Positions 53,145 through 63,221 of a stretch of 64,000 nucleotides of DNA are shown one piece after another. The stretch spans positions 1,668,422-1,732,421 of the forward strand of contig SCFE01000073.1 of NCBI GenBank assembly GCA_004352715.1. The letters are read 5' to 3'. Source of the stretch: Hofstenia miamia. Its lineage: Eukaryota > Xenacoelomorpha > Acoela. The notes below the pieces were generated by a model that saw only the letters and a list, made by a program, of their open reading frames with translations, ran no database searches and was not told where the DNA came from. Positions within the stretch are counted from its first letter, which is position 1; each line of letters opens with the position of its first letter. Both the position numbers and the translations under genes were made by a program.

Positions 53145-55443
53145 AGATTCTATATTCAGATAAATGTTTACAATTCAATAACTGATAATTTATCTGAATA
53201 GCGTCATAAATTACAAAAAAGTAACCAATCTACAAATCACCATACATTACAAAATGTAACAATTCTTACAGGCTATGGATGAATTACTTTATATTGCTAT
53301 TTTAATGACGAGCTATCGTATAGTCATTGTTGTAAAATTTAAATCCTAACCATGTTGTACCTGAAATATATTTTTGCTTAAGGAAGATTTTTAAACGCTT
53401 TTTAAAAGGTTTCAATTTTCCAATGCATTTAATTTCTTTAGGTAGCAAATTCCATGTTCGAATTGCGACATTAATGAAAGATTTCTTCAAATCCCGAGAA
53501 TTTAATTGAATTATAAAGCGGTAGATTTTTTACTAGTTTGAAAAATGTTAGCAAGGTATTCAAAATGACGAGTTGTTTTGGAAAGAGAACTGACATTGAA
53601 ATGTAATGTTTAGTTTTCGATGAAGTTTTTGCTGAGATATTCAGTGCCCATTTTAATGGAATATCGAGTTTTCTATAAAGCACATCACTTAGATCAGTAA
53701 ATATGTTTGCATAATTAAGGTGGCTCATGATAAAAGCATGGAAGAATTGAATTGCACAAGGTGGTTACTGTTTAACTACTAGTGTCATACTTTTATACCT
53801 ATAGCTAGTTTTCTAACTGTTATGTTAATATGGGAGTTGAACTTTAACTTTGAGTCAATATGGTTACGCATACGTACTTGAAAGTGTCTACAATAGGTAC
53901 ATTAACACTGTTAATTTTCAAAGTCATTTTGGAAACATCGTAGTTATTTTTATTGGGCTGTAAAATACAAAATTCCGTCTTAGGTTCATTAATTATCAAC
54001 TTATGCATTGAAAAATATTTTGACAATTTGTTGCAATTGAATTCTATTGATTCCACTGGTGAGTGCATTGACGTATTATCGCTGAAGATGCAGGTGTCAT
54101 TGGCATATTGGATTAAATTGCAATTAGTTATTGACTGCATGTCATTTACCTAAATACTAAAAAGAGGACCTAGAATCGTTCCTTGAAGCACCCCATTGTA
54201 AGCCGGTAACCAATCAGAAAAAATATCGTTTAACACTAGAAAGTCTAAGCGGTCAAATTTGACCACTTTGTACATCTTAAATGCATTTGTAATNAGATTC
54301 TATATTCAGATAAATGTTTACAATTCAATAACTGATAATTTATCTGAATAGCGTCATAAATTACAAAAAAGTAACCAATCTACAAATCACCATACATTAC
54401 AAAAAGTAACAATTCTTACAGGCTATGGATGAATTACTTTATATTGCTATTTTAATGACGAGCTATCGTATAGTCATTGTTGTAAAATTTAAATCCTAAC
54501 CATGTTGTACCTGAAATATATTTTTGCTTAAGGAAGATTTTTAAACGCTTTTTAAAAGGTTTCAATTTTCCAATGCATTTAATTTCTTTAGGTAGCAAAT
54601 TCCATGTTCGAATTGCGACATTAATGAAAGATTTCTTCAAATCCCGAGAATTTAATTGAATTATAAAGCGGTAGATTTTTTACTAGTTTGAAAAATGTTA
54701 GCAAGGTATTCAAAATGACGAGTTGTTTTGGAAAGAGAACTGACATTGAAATGTAATGTTTAGTTTTCGATGAAGTTTTTGCTGAGATATTCAGTGCCCA
54801 TTTTAATGGAATATCGAGTTTTCTATAAAGCACATCACTTAGATCAGTAAATATGTTTGCATAATTAAGGTGGCTCATGATAAAAGCATGGAAGAATTGA
54901 ATTGCACAAGGTGGTTACTGTTTAACTACTAGTGTCATACTTTAATACCTATAGCTAGTTTTCTAACTGTTATGTTAATATGGGAGTTGAACTTTAACTT
55001 TGAGTCAATATGGTTACGCATACGTACTTGAAAGTGTCTACAATAGGTACATTAACACTGTTAATTTTCAAAGTCATTTTGGAAACATCGTAGTTATTTT
55101 TATTGGGCTGTAAAATACAAAATTCCGTCTTAGGTTCATTAATTATCAACTTATGCATTGAAAAATATTTTGACAATTTGTTGCAATTGAATTCTATTGA
55201 TTCCACTGGTGAGTGCATTGACGTATTATCGCTGAAGATGCAGGTGTCATTGGCATATTGGATTAAATTGCAATTAGTTATTGACTGCATGTCATTTACC
55301 TAAATACTAAAAAGAGGACCTAGAATCGTTCCTTGAAGCACCCCATTGTAAGCCGGTAACCAATCAGAAAAAATATCGTTTAACACTAGAAAGTCTAAGC
55401 GGTCAAATTTGACCACTTTGTACATCTTAAATGCATTTGTAAT
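53145..55443. repeat. 1,149-bp direct duplication around a single N
   Basis: 53145-54293 and 54295-55443 are the same except for two substitutions that I can see (53255 T vs 54405 A; 53794 T vs 54944 A). They are separated by one N at 54294. This is probably an unmerged contig overlap, possibly between haplotypes. The LINE frames inside it are therefore counted twice. Confidence 0.9.
54994..55290 (-). pseudogene. LINE RT palm domain (right-hand copy)
   Basis: A 98-codon frame, MQSITNCNLIQYANDTCIFS and on, with the altered catalytic box YAND. Next come EFNCNKLSKYFSMHKLIINE and KTEFCILQPN, the usual post-palm helix and 'K...T..' strand. An identical frame at 53844-54140 is the assembly duplicate. 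Confidence 0.8.
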
Positions 55444-55596
55444 GTCTCATGTAATGAGAATTTAAATAGAAAAACAGCTTATTTTGTTCTTCTGACACTT
55501 TTCTTTCATTTGCTTGGTTTTCATTAGTTTTACTTGAATGCGGCAATTCTGACAACTGCATGAATTTAAGATATAGAATCCTTAGACTTTCTAGTG
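55384..55596. mobile_element. 213-bp piggyBac-type MITE
   Basis: The ends are perfect inverted repeats, CACTAGAAAGTCTAAG and CTTAGACTTTCTAGTG. They are flanked by TTAA on both sides (55380-55383 and 55597-55600), the piggyBac target duplication. It has no coding capacity. It interrupts the RT of the minus-strand LINE between the fingers and palm blocks. Its terminal CACTAGAA matches the end of the coding piggyBac at 27170. Confidence 0.9.
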
Positions 55597-57054
55597 TTAA
55601 TTTAACTCTCTGGAATCTTTGGTAAAGGTAACTTATCAATTGCTTACTATTACAATAAAATCCTAAGTAACAGTTTATCAATAAGTATGTTGTGATTAAT
55701 CGAATCAAAGGCTTTTGAGAGATCTAAATAAGCTATAGCTACAAATTTATTAGAATCGAGGGATGCTCTCCATTTTTCAGTAGCATGTAATAGTGCATCA
55801 GTTGTTGAAAAATTTTTGCGAAATCCAAATTGTGTTCGATAATAAATTATACTTATTAAACTGAGCAATTATTTGGTTATGTAATAATCTTTCGAATATT
55901 TTACTTACTGGAGAAGTAATTGAAATTGGACTATAATTAGTGGCAATTGAAGAATCGTTTTTCTTAAAAATAGGAGTAATGTGAACAAGTTTTGGATAAT
56001 CTGGACAGTGAATGCATTTATAGATTCATTACAGATTAAATTTAAAGGACTTGCAATGATATCTGCAGTCATCTTAAGAGTCCACGAAGGGATATTTGAT
56101 AGACCGCTTAATTTGTTGGTCTTAAGTTTATAAATTGATTTAATAATTTCATAGATGGTTGATAATCGGAAAGAAAATTCAGGTGTAAAGATTTTGTGTG
56201 AGAGGTTTTTGTATTTAATAAGGGGGCCGTTGTATTTTCCTAAGTTGACTAAAGTCTTGTTTAATTCATTAGAAATGTCTAAATTGTCGGTAAGATTATT
56301 TCCATTGATCTTTAATCACATCAATTGAGTTTGATTTAGATCGATTATAAATTGTGCTTTCGTTTATTAATTTCCATTTTGACTTTTCATTCGGAAGACA
56401 CGTATACTCATTTTCGATAAATTCATTGAATGCCCTACGAGATGCAATATTCGAGGCATTTCTGGCCTTTTTATAGGCAGCAAAGTTCTTGTTAGTTCGA
56501 GAATTTATAAAATGTTTATATGCATTTTTTCGCGAATTAAAGCTTTACAAGTGTCAGATATCCAGGGTTTGTTAGAAAAAGTATTGTTTGCTTTGTATTT
56601 GGTTGTGGATTTAACCATTATTTTCCTTTCAGGGCAAAATCTGTTGAGATAAAATTCAAAAATGTCTGAAATTTTTTAGCATTTCATTTATATTTGATGC
56701 AGAATATACAGGAAACCAATTTTCTGATGAGAGGGATGATTCAAAATTATTAATATTTTCCATACACTTTTCACGAGTTTTAATCCATTTCATGGTTATT
56801 TTTGGGGTTGAATGAGAAGACTTTTGAAATTTGATAGATGTAAAACAGTGATCAGAGAATAATTGAGTTATATGTATTGAAGTAAAACTGTACTGGTAAG
56901 ATCAAGGCATCCTCATTGGATTTGAATATCGAAATAAGGAAAATATAAGCAAAGAGTAATTTACGGTTATAGTAATTTTTCCATAGCTGGGCGTCTGTAT
57001 ATAAAAATATAATAATTCACAAGACATAGTTAATAAAAAAGTATCTTAGCTGTT

Positions 57055-57845
57055 GACCCACGTAGCCAACCATTGGTGGACCACCAGTGGCAGAAGCGGT
57101 GGGCCACCGGTGGATTTGGCCGCCCGTACGCCAGTGAACCACCAGTGGCTAATTGGTGGGCCACTGGTGGCAAAAATATGATTTAAGCATCAGAGCAATG
57201 TCTCAAATGTAGCAACAGCAAACTTTTATATTGATAGAGTTTAAGCATTGCAGTTTAAACTAACACAAACCCAACAAAGGGTTGAAGGAAATGCTAGCAA
57301 GCTCACCATTTACATTGAATTTAAATTGACAATGGAAAATATAATGAATTTTTTTATTATAAGCAATAACAAGCAGACAAAAAATGCCCAATTTAGATTT
57401 AATTTTCAATTTCCGAAGAAATTGCAATTTTTAAACATTTTTTTTCCAATAATTAAAAATAACTTTTGCCCAATTTTAAGTACTCATAGTAATTAATTTC
57501 AAGGTCCACGAATAATCGTGAATAAATTATTTTGAAATTTCTTTCTGCACATATATCTTATAATTTTTGCAAACAGAAAAAAGCTCTTCACAATGAATTT
57601 TATATATTTATGAGATCTAAGAAGCATAATAATGAATAATATTTTACTTGCAAGCATTAGCTCATATATTATTTATGATTAAGAGTAAATCAGATGTCAT
57701 TAGTGGTCCACTAGTGGCTATGAGTGGCTGTAATTGCCACTCCTGCCACTGCTTCCCCACCAGTGGTCCATTAGTGAGAACTGGTGGCCGCCCATGCCAC
57801 TCATTCCCCGCCAGTGGTCCACTGGTGGTGGCTACATTAAGTAGA
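57055..57845. mobile_element. fold-back-like element with CCACTGGTGG-array ends
   Basis: About 120 bp at the left (57058-57175) and 145 bp at the right (57697-57838) are rich in CCACTGGTGG, CCACCAGTGG and GGTGGGCCAC words. They are mutual inverted repeats: GTAGCCAACCATTGGTGG on the left pairs with CCACTGGTGGTGGCTAC on the right. The 520-bp interior is AT-rich and non-coding. The ends are far more GC-rich than anything nearby. It sits between ORF1 and ORF2 remains of the LINE. Confidence 0.75.
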
Positions 57846-58163
57846 TCGCTCATGATAGTGGCGGTGACTTCAGTTAGAGCAATTAGCTGTGAATGAATAG
57901 TAAGGCAGTGCATTGTTATAAAGTGCAGCAGCGTATGATTTATGTACCCTGGATGGCAAGTAAGCGGGTGGTGCGCAAGTTGTTAGCGAAAGGCGGCAAA
58001 CATCGAGGTGCAAAACTTTCAAACACTGTTATTTATCGGCATAACTTTGAGGAATTGAATTGTCCGACGAAATGGAGGCTCGAAGAAAGATTTAACGATG
58101 GATACAAATTTTCCAATTCCATTCTGTGAGAAATTGATGCCGTCTTTTGAAAAGAGACTACTG

Positions 58164-58460
58164 TTAACTAAGTTTGGACCTAAACAAAACTGAAAATAAT
58201 TTAGATACTGAAAATTTTAATTCTTCTGATAAGTTAGAAATAATCTTATTTACTTTTACTACCTCATTGTTGCCTTGAAGCAGGCTGTTGCAAAAAGGTG
58301 GGATTTCGCTAAGAAAAATCTTAGTAGGACTAAAAATATGGTTGATTATTTTAATAAGACCAGTAAACTTAGCTTCGAAGTTGGTTGGGTTCTTGAGAAT
58401 GTCATTTCTGCCATTATAAATGTGAAGCAAATTAATTGTCAGTATTTGTTTCCAATCCAC
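58164..58460 (-). pseudogene. LINE ORF1 fragment with SGNH-hydrolase-like segment
   Basis: A 98-codon minus-strand frame. LLHIYNGRNDILKNPTNFEA contains G-x-N-D, the block III motif of SGNH esterases. KIFLSEIPPFCNSLLQGNNE and VVKVNKIISNLSEELKF follow, as in the esterase domain of ORF1 proteins of CR1/L2-type LINEs. It is on the same strand as, and upstream of, the ORF2 remains at 53302-56900. Both probably came from one insertion. Both ends are missing. Confidence 0.6.
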
Positions 58461-59276
58461 TATTACAAATAGGAAACAACTTTATTTTTAGTGTTTGTTT
58501 AAAATCTGCTGCAACTGCTTACTCAGCATTTGCAACACTTTTAAAAGTGATCTTATCAAAAAGCTTTTTGTTCAAAACATTTTGTAAAATATATGTTTAT
58601 ACATTCAATTACTATAAATATAAGATATATGACACTAAATTTATAAATTTTATAGAAACTAACTATAAATTGTGTGTATATATATAACGATAAAATTACG
58701 GATTTCCATTATGGCCATATTTTTAAGCTTAGCATCCATAATGGCCACAAATTTTTTTCTGCTGCACTATTATGGCATCCATAATATGGTACATAATTGT
58801 ATGGTACCATAACATAATCGGCATCTCTACCTAACACTCAATTCTCACAAAACAGAATTTTGCACTGTCTTTTCAACTTTAGCTCAAATTGCGTTATCAA
58901 TAGTGAGCTATTTCTAGGAAAGTTGATAAATGAAGTTTATTCATGTAAAAGCAAAGACATCCTGATCAGTGCTTTGGCAATGAGTCACTTTCTGGATCGC
59001 TTATATTGATAGGGATTCCTACGAAACCCCAGATGTGATGTGGATCACAACTTGTAGTCCAATGTGTTTCTGGATGTATTTGTGGGTCTATCTTATAAAA
59101 TAAATTTTCATAAAAATATAAACATTCCAGTTGTAAATGTCAATTCGATAAACTATGCTTGCGATATACTTGCGAAAAACTATTAAAATATTCATATTAC
59201 CTCCGAAACATTGAACATCTGCCGAGTAATATTCAAAATAGGTTTTCTAAAATTTTATGTAATTTTCAAGCGTTAA

Positions 59277-59278
<2 letters not shown>
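58461..59278. other. no gene; short CCATAATGGCC palindromic repeats near 58705-58800
   Basis: CCATTATGGCCA, CCATAATGGCCA, TTATGGCATCCATAATATGG and ATGGTACCATA lie within about 100 bp. The rest is AT-rich and unassigned. Confidence 0.5.

Positions 59279-59311
<33 letters not shown>
59279..59311. repeat. (TA)n microsatellite
   Basis: Pure TA run. Confidence 0.9.
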
Positions 59312-59314
<3 letters not shown>

Positions 59315-61060
59315 AAGAGTTTGAAGCAGTAGCTAAACATTGAAACTTTCTGGATTATAAGTTGTGTTGTCACTGCAATATTGAACTGGGATTAAACCCT
59401 TACTTCTGTTATTGTAATTTAATCAAAGAAAATCGGAAATAATGTTACTTTTCACAACATTGGAAACATTTTCACTCCTAAGAATAAATGTGATGTGCTC
59501 CAAGGGTTACACTGTATGACCCAGTGTCAAATCTGCAAAAGATGTTTTCAAAAACTTAATATTTGAAATTACTTATGGTATTAAGTTTTAACTGCAAGAC
59601 AGTCCAACAAATTATAAAAAATGGAGTTTTGCATAGAATCTGTGTGTAGCTGTTGTGGAGTACAAAAATATATTTATTAAGGTATATTAAGAAGCATGAT
59701 AATAAAAATTCAAAAATAATTTTGAATACTTGAAACCTACTAATGTACAACAATTGATGCAGAACTTTTTTTCACTTGCAATTTCTAAGAAGCTATAACT
59801 CAAATTGGCAACAATGTTTTTTAAAGATATTCTAAGCATGTTTTAGACATCTTCGTGAAAACAATTTACTGTTGTGTGTATGGGATAAAAAGTGACAATT
59901 TATTGATGACGGTTTTACTTATAAATATTTACTGATCTTTGTTTGTATGTAAATATTATAAAACTCATACATGTCAGAATTTTTGAAAGTGGCTATGTAT
60001 TTTTGTATAATTTTAATGCTTTAATTGAATTTTGAAATCCACTGATCACCATTCAGAAAAAGGCTTGAATTACTGCAAGTAGGCTTATACGCAATTGCTA
60101 CTGGTTAAAACATTGGTAAGATAATTTTAGTTTTTAAACTAACAACTTACCAATGTTTCAACCGGTGTGCCTTGAAATTATTGTACTAATTGAGTTTCTA
60201 TAAATACTTGGCGAAATTTATACTGAAATAAAATTAAATATCTGGAATTGTTTACTTGTTAATACAGGTTCACCGTTATTTTTGTGTTGACAGTGGGAGA
60301 GTTGGCGCTGATCACATATATATTGGCGTCTTCAGTATACTCCAATTTTAAAGAGTTATCGTGATCCTCTTGTTTGGATTTATAACCTGAACTTTATTTT
60401 GTACTATAAACATCAAATCTTTTAAAATCACATGATTAACAAAAATATTTAAAGAAATACATCCGATAAGCTAAACCCTCATATTAAGAAATTAGTAAAT
60501 GCGCCATCTTGCGACTTTAATGTTTTGGATCCTATCTTAATACATTTAAAATCATTGTTTTGCAGTCAATATTGGACAGAATTGCTAGCGGATCATTTCA
60601 TTGCTTAGGCAGTATAACTTTAAGCTTGTTAGTAGCACGTATACAGTATAGTCATATCTATATTTATTTTCGGCGTTTCTGGATATACTTTTTGCAAGAA
60701 ATTACACTTCAAATTTGTGTTGAGATTTTAATTGGAAATATCATTTATGCATCTAGCGGATATCCCTAGCGGATCATTTGGTTATGTAGCTTGATCAATC
60801 AATCAATCACATGATATTGCCCTTTCATTAATAAATTTGTTAACTTTTCGGCGTTTTGCTAATTTCTGGAAAGCATGTTGTTTTCTGCAATTGGTATTGT
60901 CAGTGCGCAAGTTAAAAAGATTCTGTGAGCAGATATATGTGAAATTACTAATTGCTTGTTTAAAAATTTATTAGGAAAAAGAATATTTTATAACATTGGA
61001 TATTTTTTACAAAGTTATACAGTATTATAATCGTCTAATTATCAAATATTAGATATTTCA
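59312..61060. other. no gene seen; one hairpin at 60104-60165
   Basis: AT-rich. GGTTAAAACATTGGTAAG (60104) is the near-perfect reverse complement of CTTACCAATGTTTCAACC (60148), forming an inverted repeat with a loop of about 27 bp. A short direct repeat, CTAGCGGATCATTT, occurs at 60585 and 60766. Confidence 0.5.
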
Positions 61061-61076
61061 ATATTGTTTGCTGTTA

Positions 61077-61305
61077 TTTTATAGCTTCATTTCCCAGTAA
61101 ACTTTTAGTATGATTATTTTATATTAAATCTTATATTCTGAGGAATGCACATTTTTTGTTAAAATGCTAAAATTAGGCATTTAATTTCGTTTATTGTACT
61201 ATTATAGCTCCATTTTAGGAACGAAACTTTTATAAGATTGCTTTATATTCAATCGTTTATTTTAAGGAATGCCTACTACCTGTTAAATGCTAAAATTTTA
61301 TTCAT
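61077..61305. repeat. diverged tandem duplication of about 115-120 bp
   Basis: 61079-61190 and 61205-61305 share TTATAGCT-CATTTT, AAACTTTTA, ATGATT-TTTATATT, GGAATGC and GTTAAA-TGCTAAAAT in the same order. Divergence is substantial, so this is an old duplication, not an assembly artefact. Confidence 0.6.
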
Positions 61306-62430
61306 CAATACAAAAATACTAAATTTTTTTATTACCAAATGGACTCACTAAATTGACCATTCAATTAGTTCATTTTGAACTTTCGTCTGTGTAGTATTTG
61401 AACATTGGCAGAATGGACATATTTGAGCATACTAGTGATGTATGGAATGGAGAATAATATTCAGTATTTTGTGTTTACTATATTAAAAATATATATTAGC
61501 TTTATCACATAGCCCGATGCCCAGACATTTTGAGAAATCAACTTTGATTTTGCAGATATACGAGATATATGTACAGCGTACATTGTACAGACACATGACC
61601 TACTTACTACAAAACAATTCCAATTATAATTCAAAATTTATGCATTCATTAGGTTTTAGAGAAAGCCAAGAAATTTTCTTAGTATTTTCTCAACACCTTG
61701 AATAATTGGCTTTGATCTCTCATTAAATTACGCTCGTTAAAAGTAAACAAGGATTTGATAACCAAAAAAGCGCAATGTCTGCGATTGTTTACTTGGAATG
61801 CAATAAAGGCAATGACTCTAGCAAGATAGTAATTAATAACATGCACATATCTATGTGCGTGTTTTTAACAACACGCATACTTTCAAATTTTACTGCTAAC
61901 CTAAATACGATCTGAAAGTTATCAAAGAGTTATAGAAAATAATATATTATTCACATATACCTAAAAATCAAACTAACAAAAGCAAGTGTACTTTTTCATG
62001 CGATAATTTATATCAAAAATACTTTTACTTATATATGTATCTGATCTAATTCGAAATGTTAACTACAATTTAGAGATAGGACCGGCTCCAGGCCGGCAAT
62101 TTACCGGCCTGCCGCTGATGGAAATTTCAAAGAAGCCCGGTAAAATTACCGACCAAAATTATGAAAGAATCGTGTTTTATCTTATAGATAGGGAATATTT
62201 TGCAGAGTTTGGGAGGAATTCTTATGAAAATCTAAAGTTTGAAAAACATTTTTTGTTTCAGCAATCTGCAGTATTGCTGTTAGAATAATATTTAAGTTTA
62301 CTTTCTTGAATCTCTCATAAATCTTCAAATAAATTGAGTTGCATCTATAGGATTTACACTTGAAATTTTGAGACTTCATATAAATAAAGAAACTTGAACC
62401 TCGTATTTTTCTAATATTGGAAGAGACATT
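61306..62430. other. no gene; GC-rich palindrome at 62085-62150
   Basis: GGCCGGCAATTTACCGGCC is a near-palindrome, followed by CGGTAAAATTACCG, another perfect palindrome, within an AT-rich stretch. It may be a transposon terminus. Confidence 0.45.
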
Positions 62431-62800
62431 TGGGTAAACAAATTTTGATAATGTAAATAATTCGATTTTTTGAGCCAACCTATTGTAAAATATTGACTTT
62501 GTTTACTAAAGTGGAAATGTGATTGCTTGTAGTTAATTACCAAAACATCTGCTATTTCAAATATATTTGCTTTGTTATTAAAACTGGGGGATATTCTTTT
62601 TAGTAAGCAATGTACTTCTTAACATTCAAATTTTCGAAGTTATCAAAATCAAATGATATATTACATTAATATTGAATGCATTTAATTTTTTTGATGAAAT
62701 TCCACAATAACACTCGCATGTATATCATAAATAAATCAAAATATATTCTTTTAGTTGTAATTTTTGCTAATAAATGAGGTTCTATTTAACTCTTTATGCC
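62430..62800. repeat. second copy of the dispersed repeat at 17173-17565
   Basis: Two segments match 17300-17400 and 17395-17560 with a few substitutions. About 110 bp of extra sequence (around 62515-62630) sits between them here. Confidence 0.7.
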
Positions 62801-62814
62801 TGTTAAAAAATGGT

Positions 62815-62975
62815 TATACTTTACCTTTCAGCAGTGTACGATGTCTTAAGTAAAGTAAAGCAAAATCCAATTACAAAATTCTCTGGTTTAATTTACTTTA
62901 CTGCAGTGCACGACGAACTAGGTAAAATCCAATAAAGTTTACATTACTTTACTTTACAGCAGTGTACGACTAGGA
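62815..62975. repeat. three TTTAC..GCAGTGTACGA repeats
   Basis: Near-identical words (TTTCAGCAGTGTACGATG; TTACTGCAGTGCACGACG; TTTACAGCAGTGTACGAC) alternate with AGTAAAGTAAA runs. This is possibly the core of a small transposon or a degenerate minisatellite. Confidence 0.5.
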
Positions 62976-63125
62976 TAAGAGAGGAGTAATTATGTTTGGC
63001 TTTAACAATAAGTTTGCTATAAGTATATTTATTTGTAATCCTATCCCAATAAGAACACAAATTTAAGCTATTTCAGTTATATTGCCGTGAATGAACTCAT
63101 ATTTTTTCATGAATACCCTTTGCAG

Positions 63126-63221
63126 CAGTGGCGTACCAGCAATATTGAAATAAGGGAGGCACCAAGAGGACCAAAATATCTGAGGTGGGGCTCAGTTGAA
63201 ATTTCATACATATATATATAT
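63126..63221 (+). mobile_element. hAT-like 5' terminus truncated by a gap
   Basis: CAGTGGCGTACCAGC resembles common hAT ends (CAGTGGCG...). It is followed by a purine-rich GC-rich stretch and a TA run into the gap. The other end and the target duplication are not visible. Confidence 0.45.

Larger units (their letters stand above)
53302..56900 (-). mobile_element. non-LTR retrotransposon (CR1/Jockey-like), ORF2 remains
   Basis: The minus-strand order from 56900 down is: endonuclease end and linker (WIKTREKCMENI; KNAYKHFINSRTNKNFAAYK), RT fingers at 55868-55650 (QFGFRKNFSTTDALLHATEK and LDLSKAFDSINHNILIDKLL), and the insertion at 55384-55596. RT palm is next (TILGPLFSI; NLIQYANDTCIFSDNTSMHS), then the C-terminal part ending KKSFINVAIRTWNLLPKEIK and a tail at 53302. 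The RT box is YAND instead of YADD. Stops occur between blocks, so it is inactive. The tail part is duplicated by the assembly. Confidence 0.8.

Noticed and set aside
57648-57913. Gly/Ser/Pro-rich frames on both strands over the CCACTGGTGG array
   Set aside because: The repeated SGPLV words come from the DNA palindrome array. Both strands give similar words, as expected for a repeat and not a gene.
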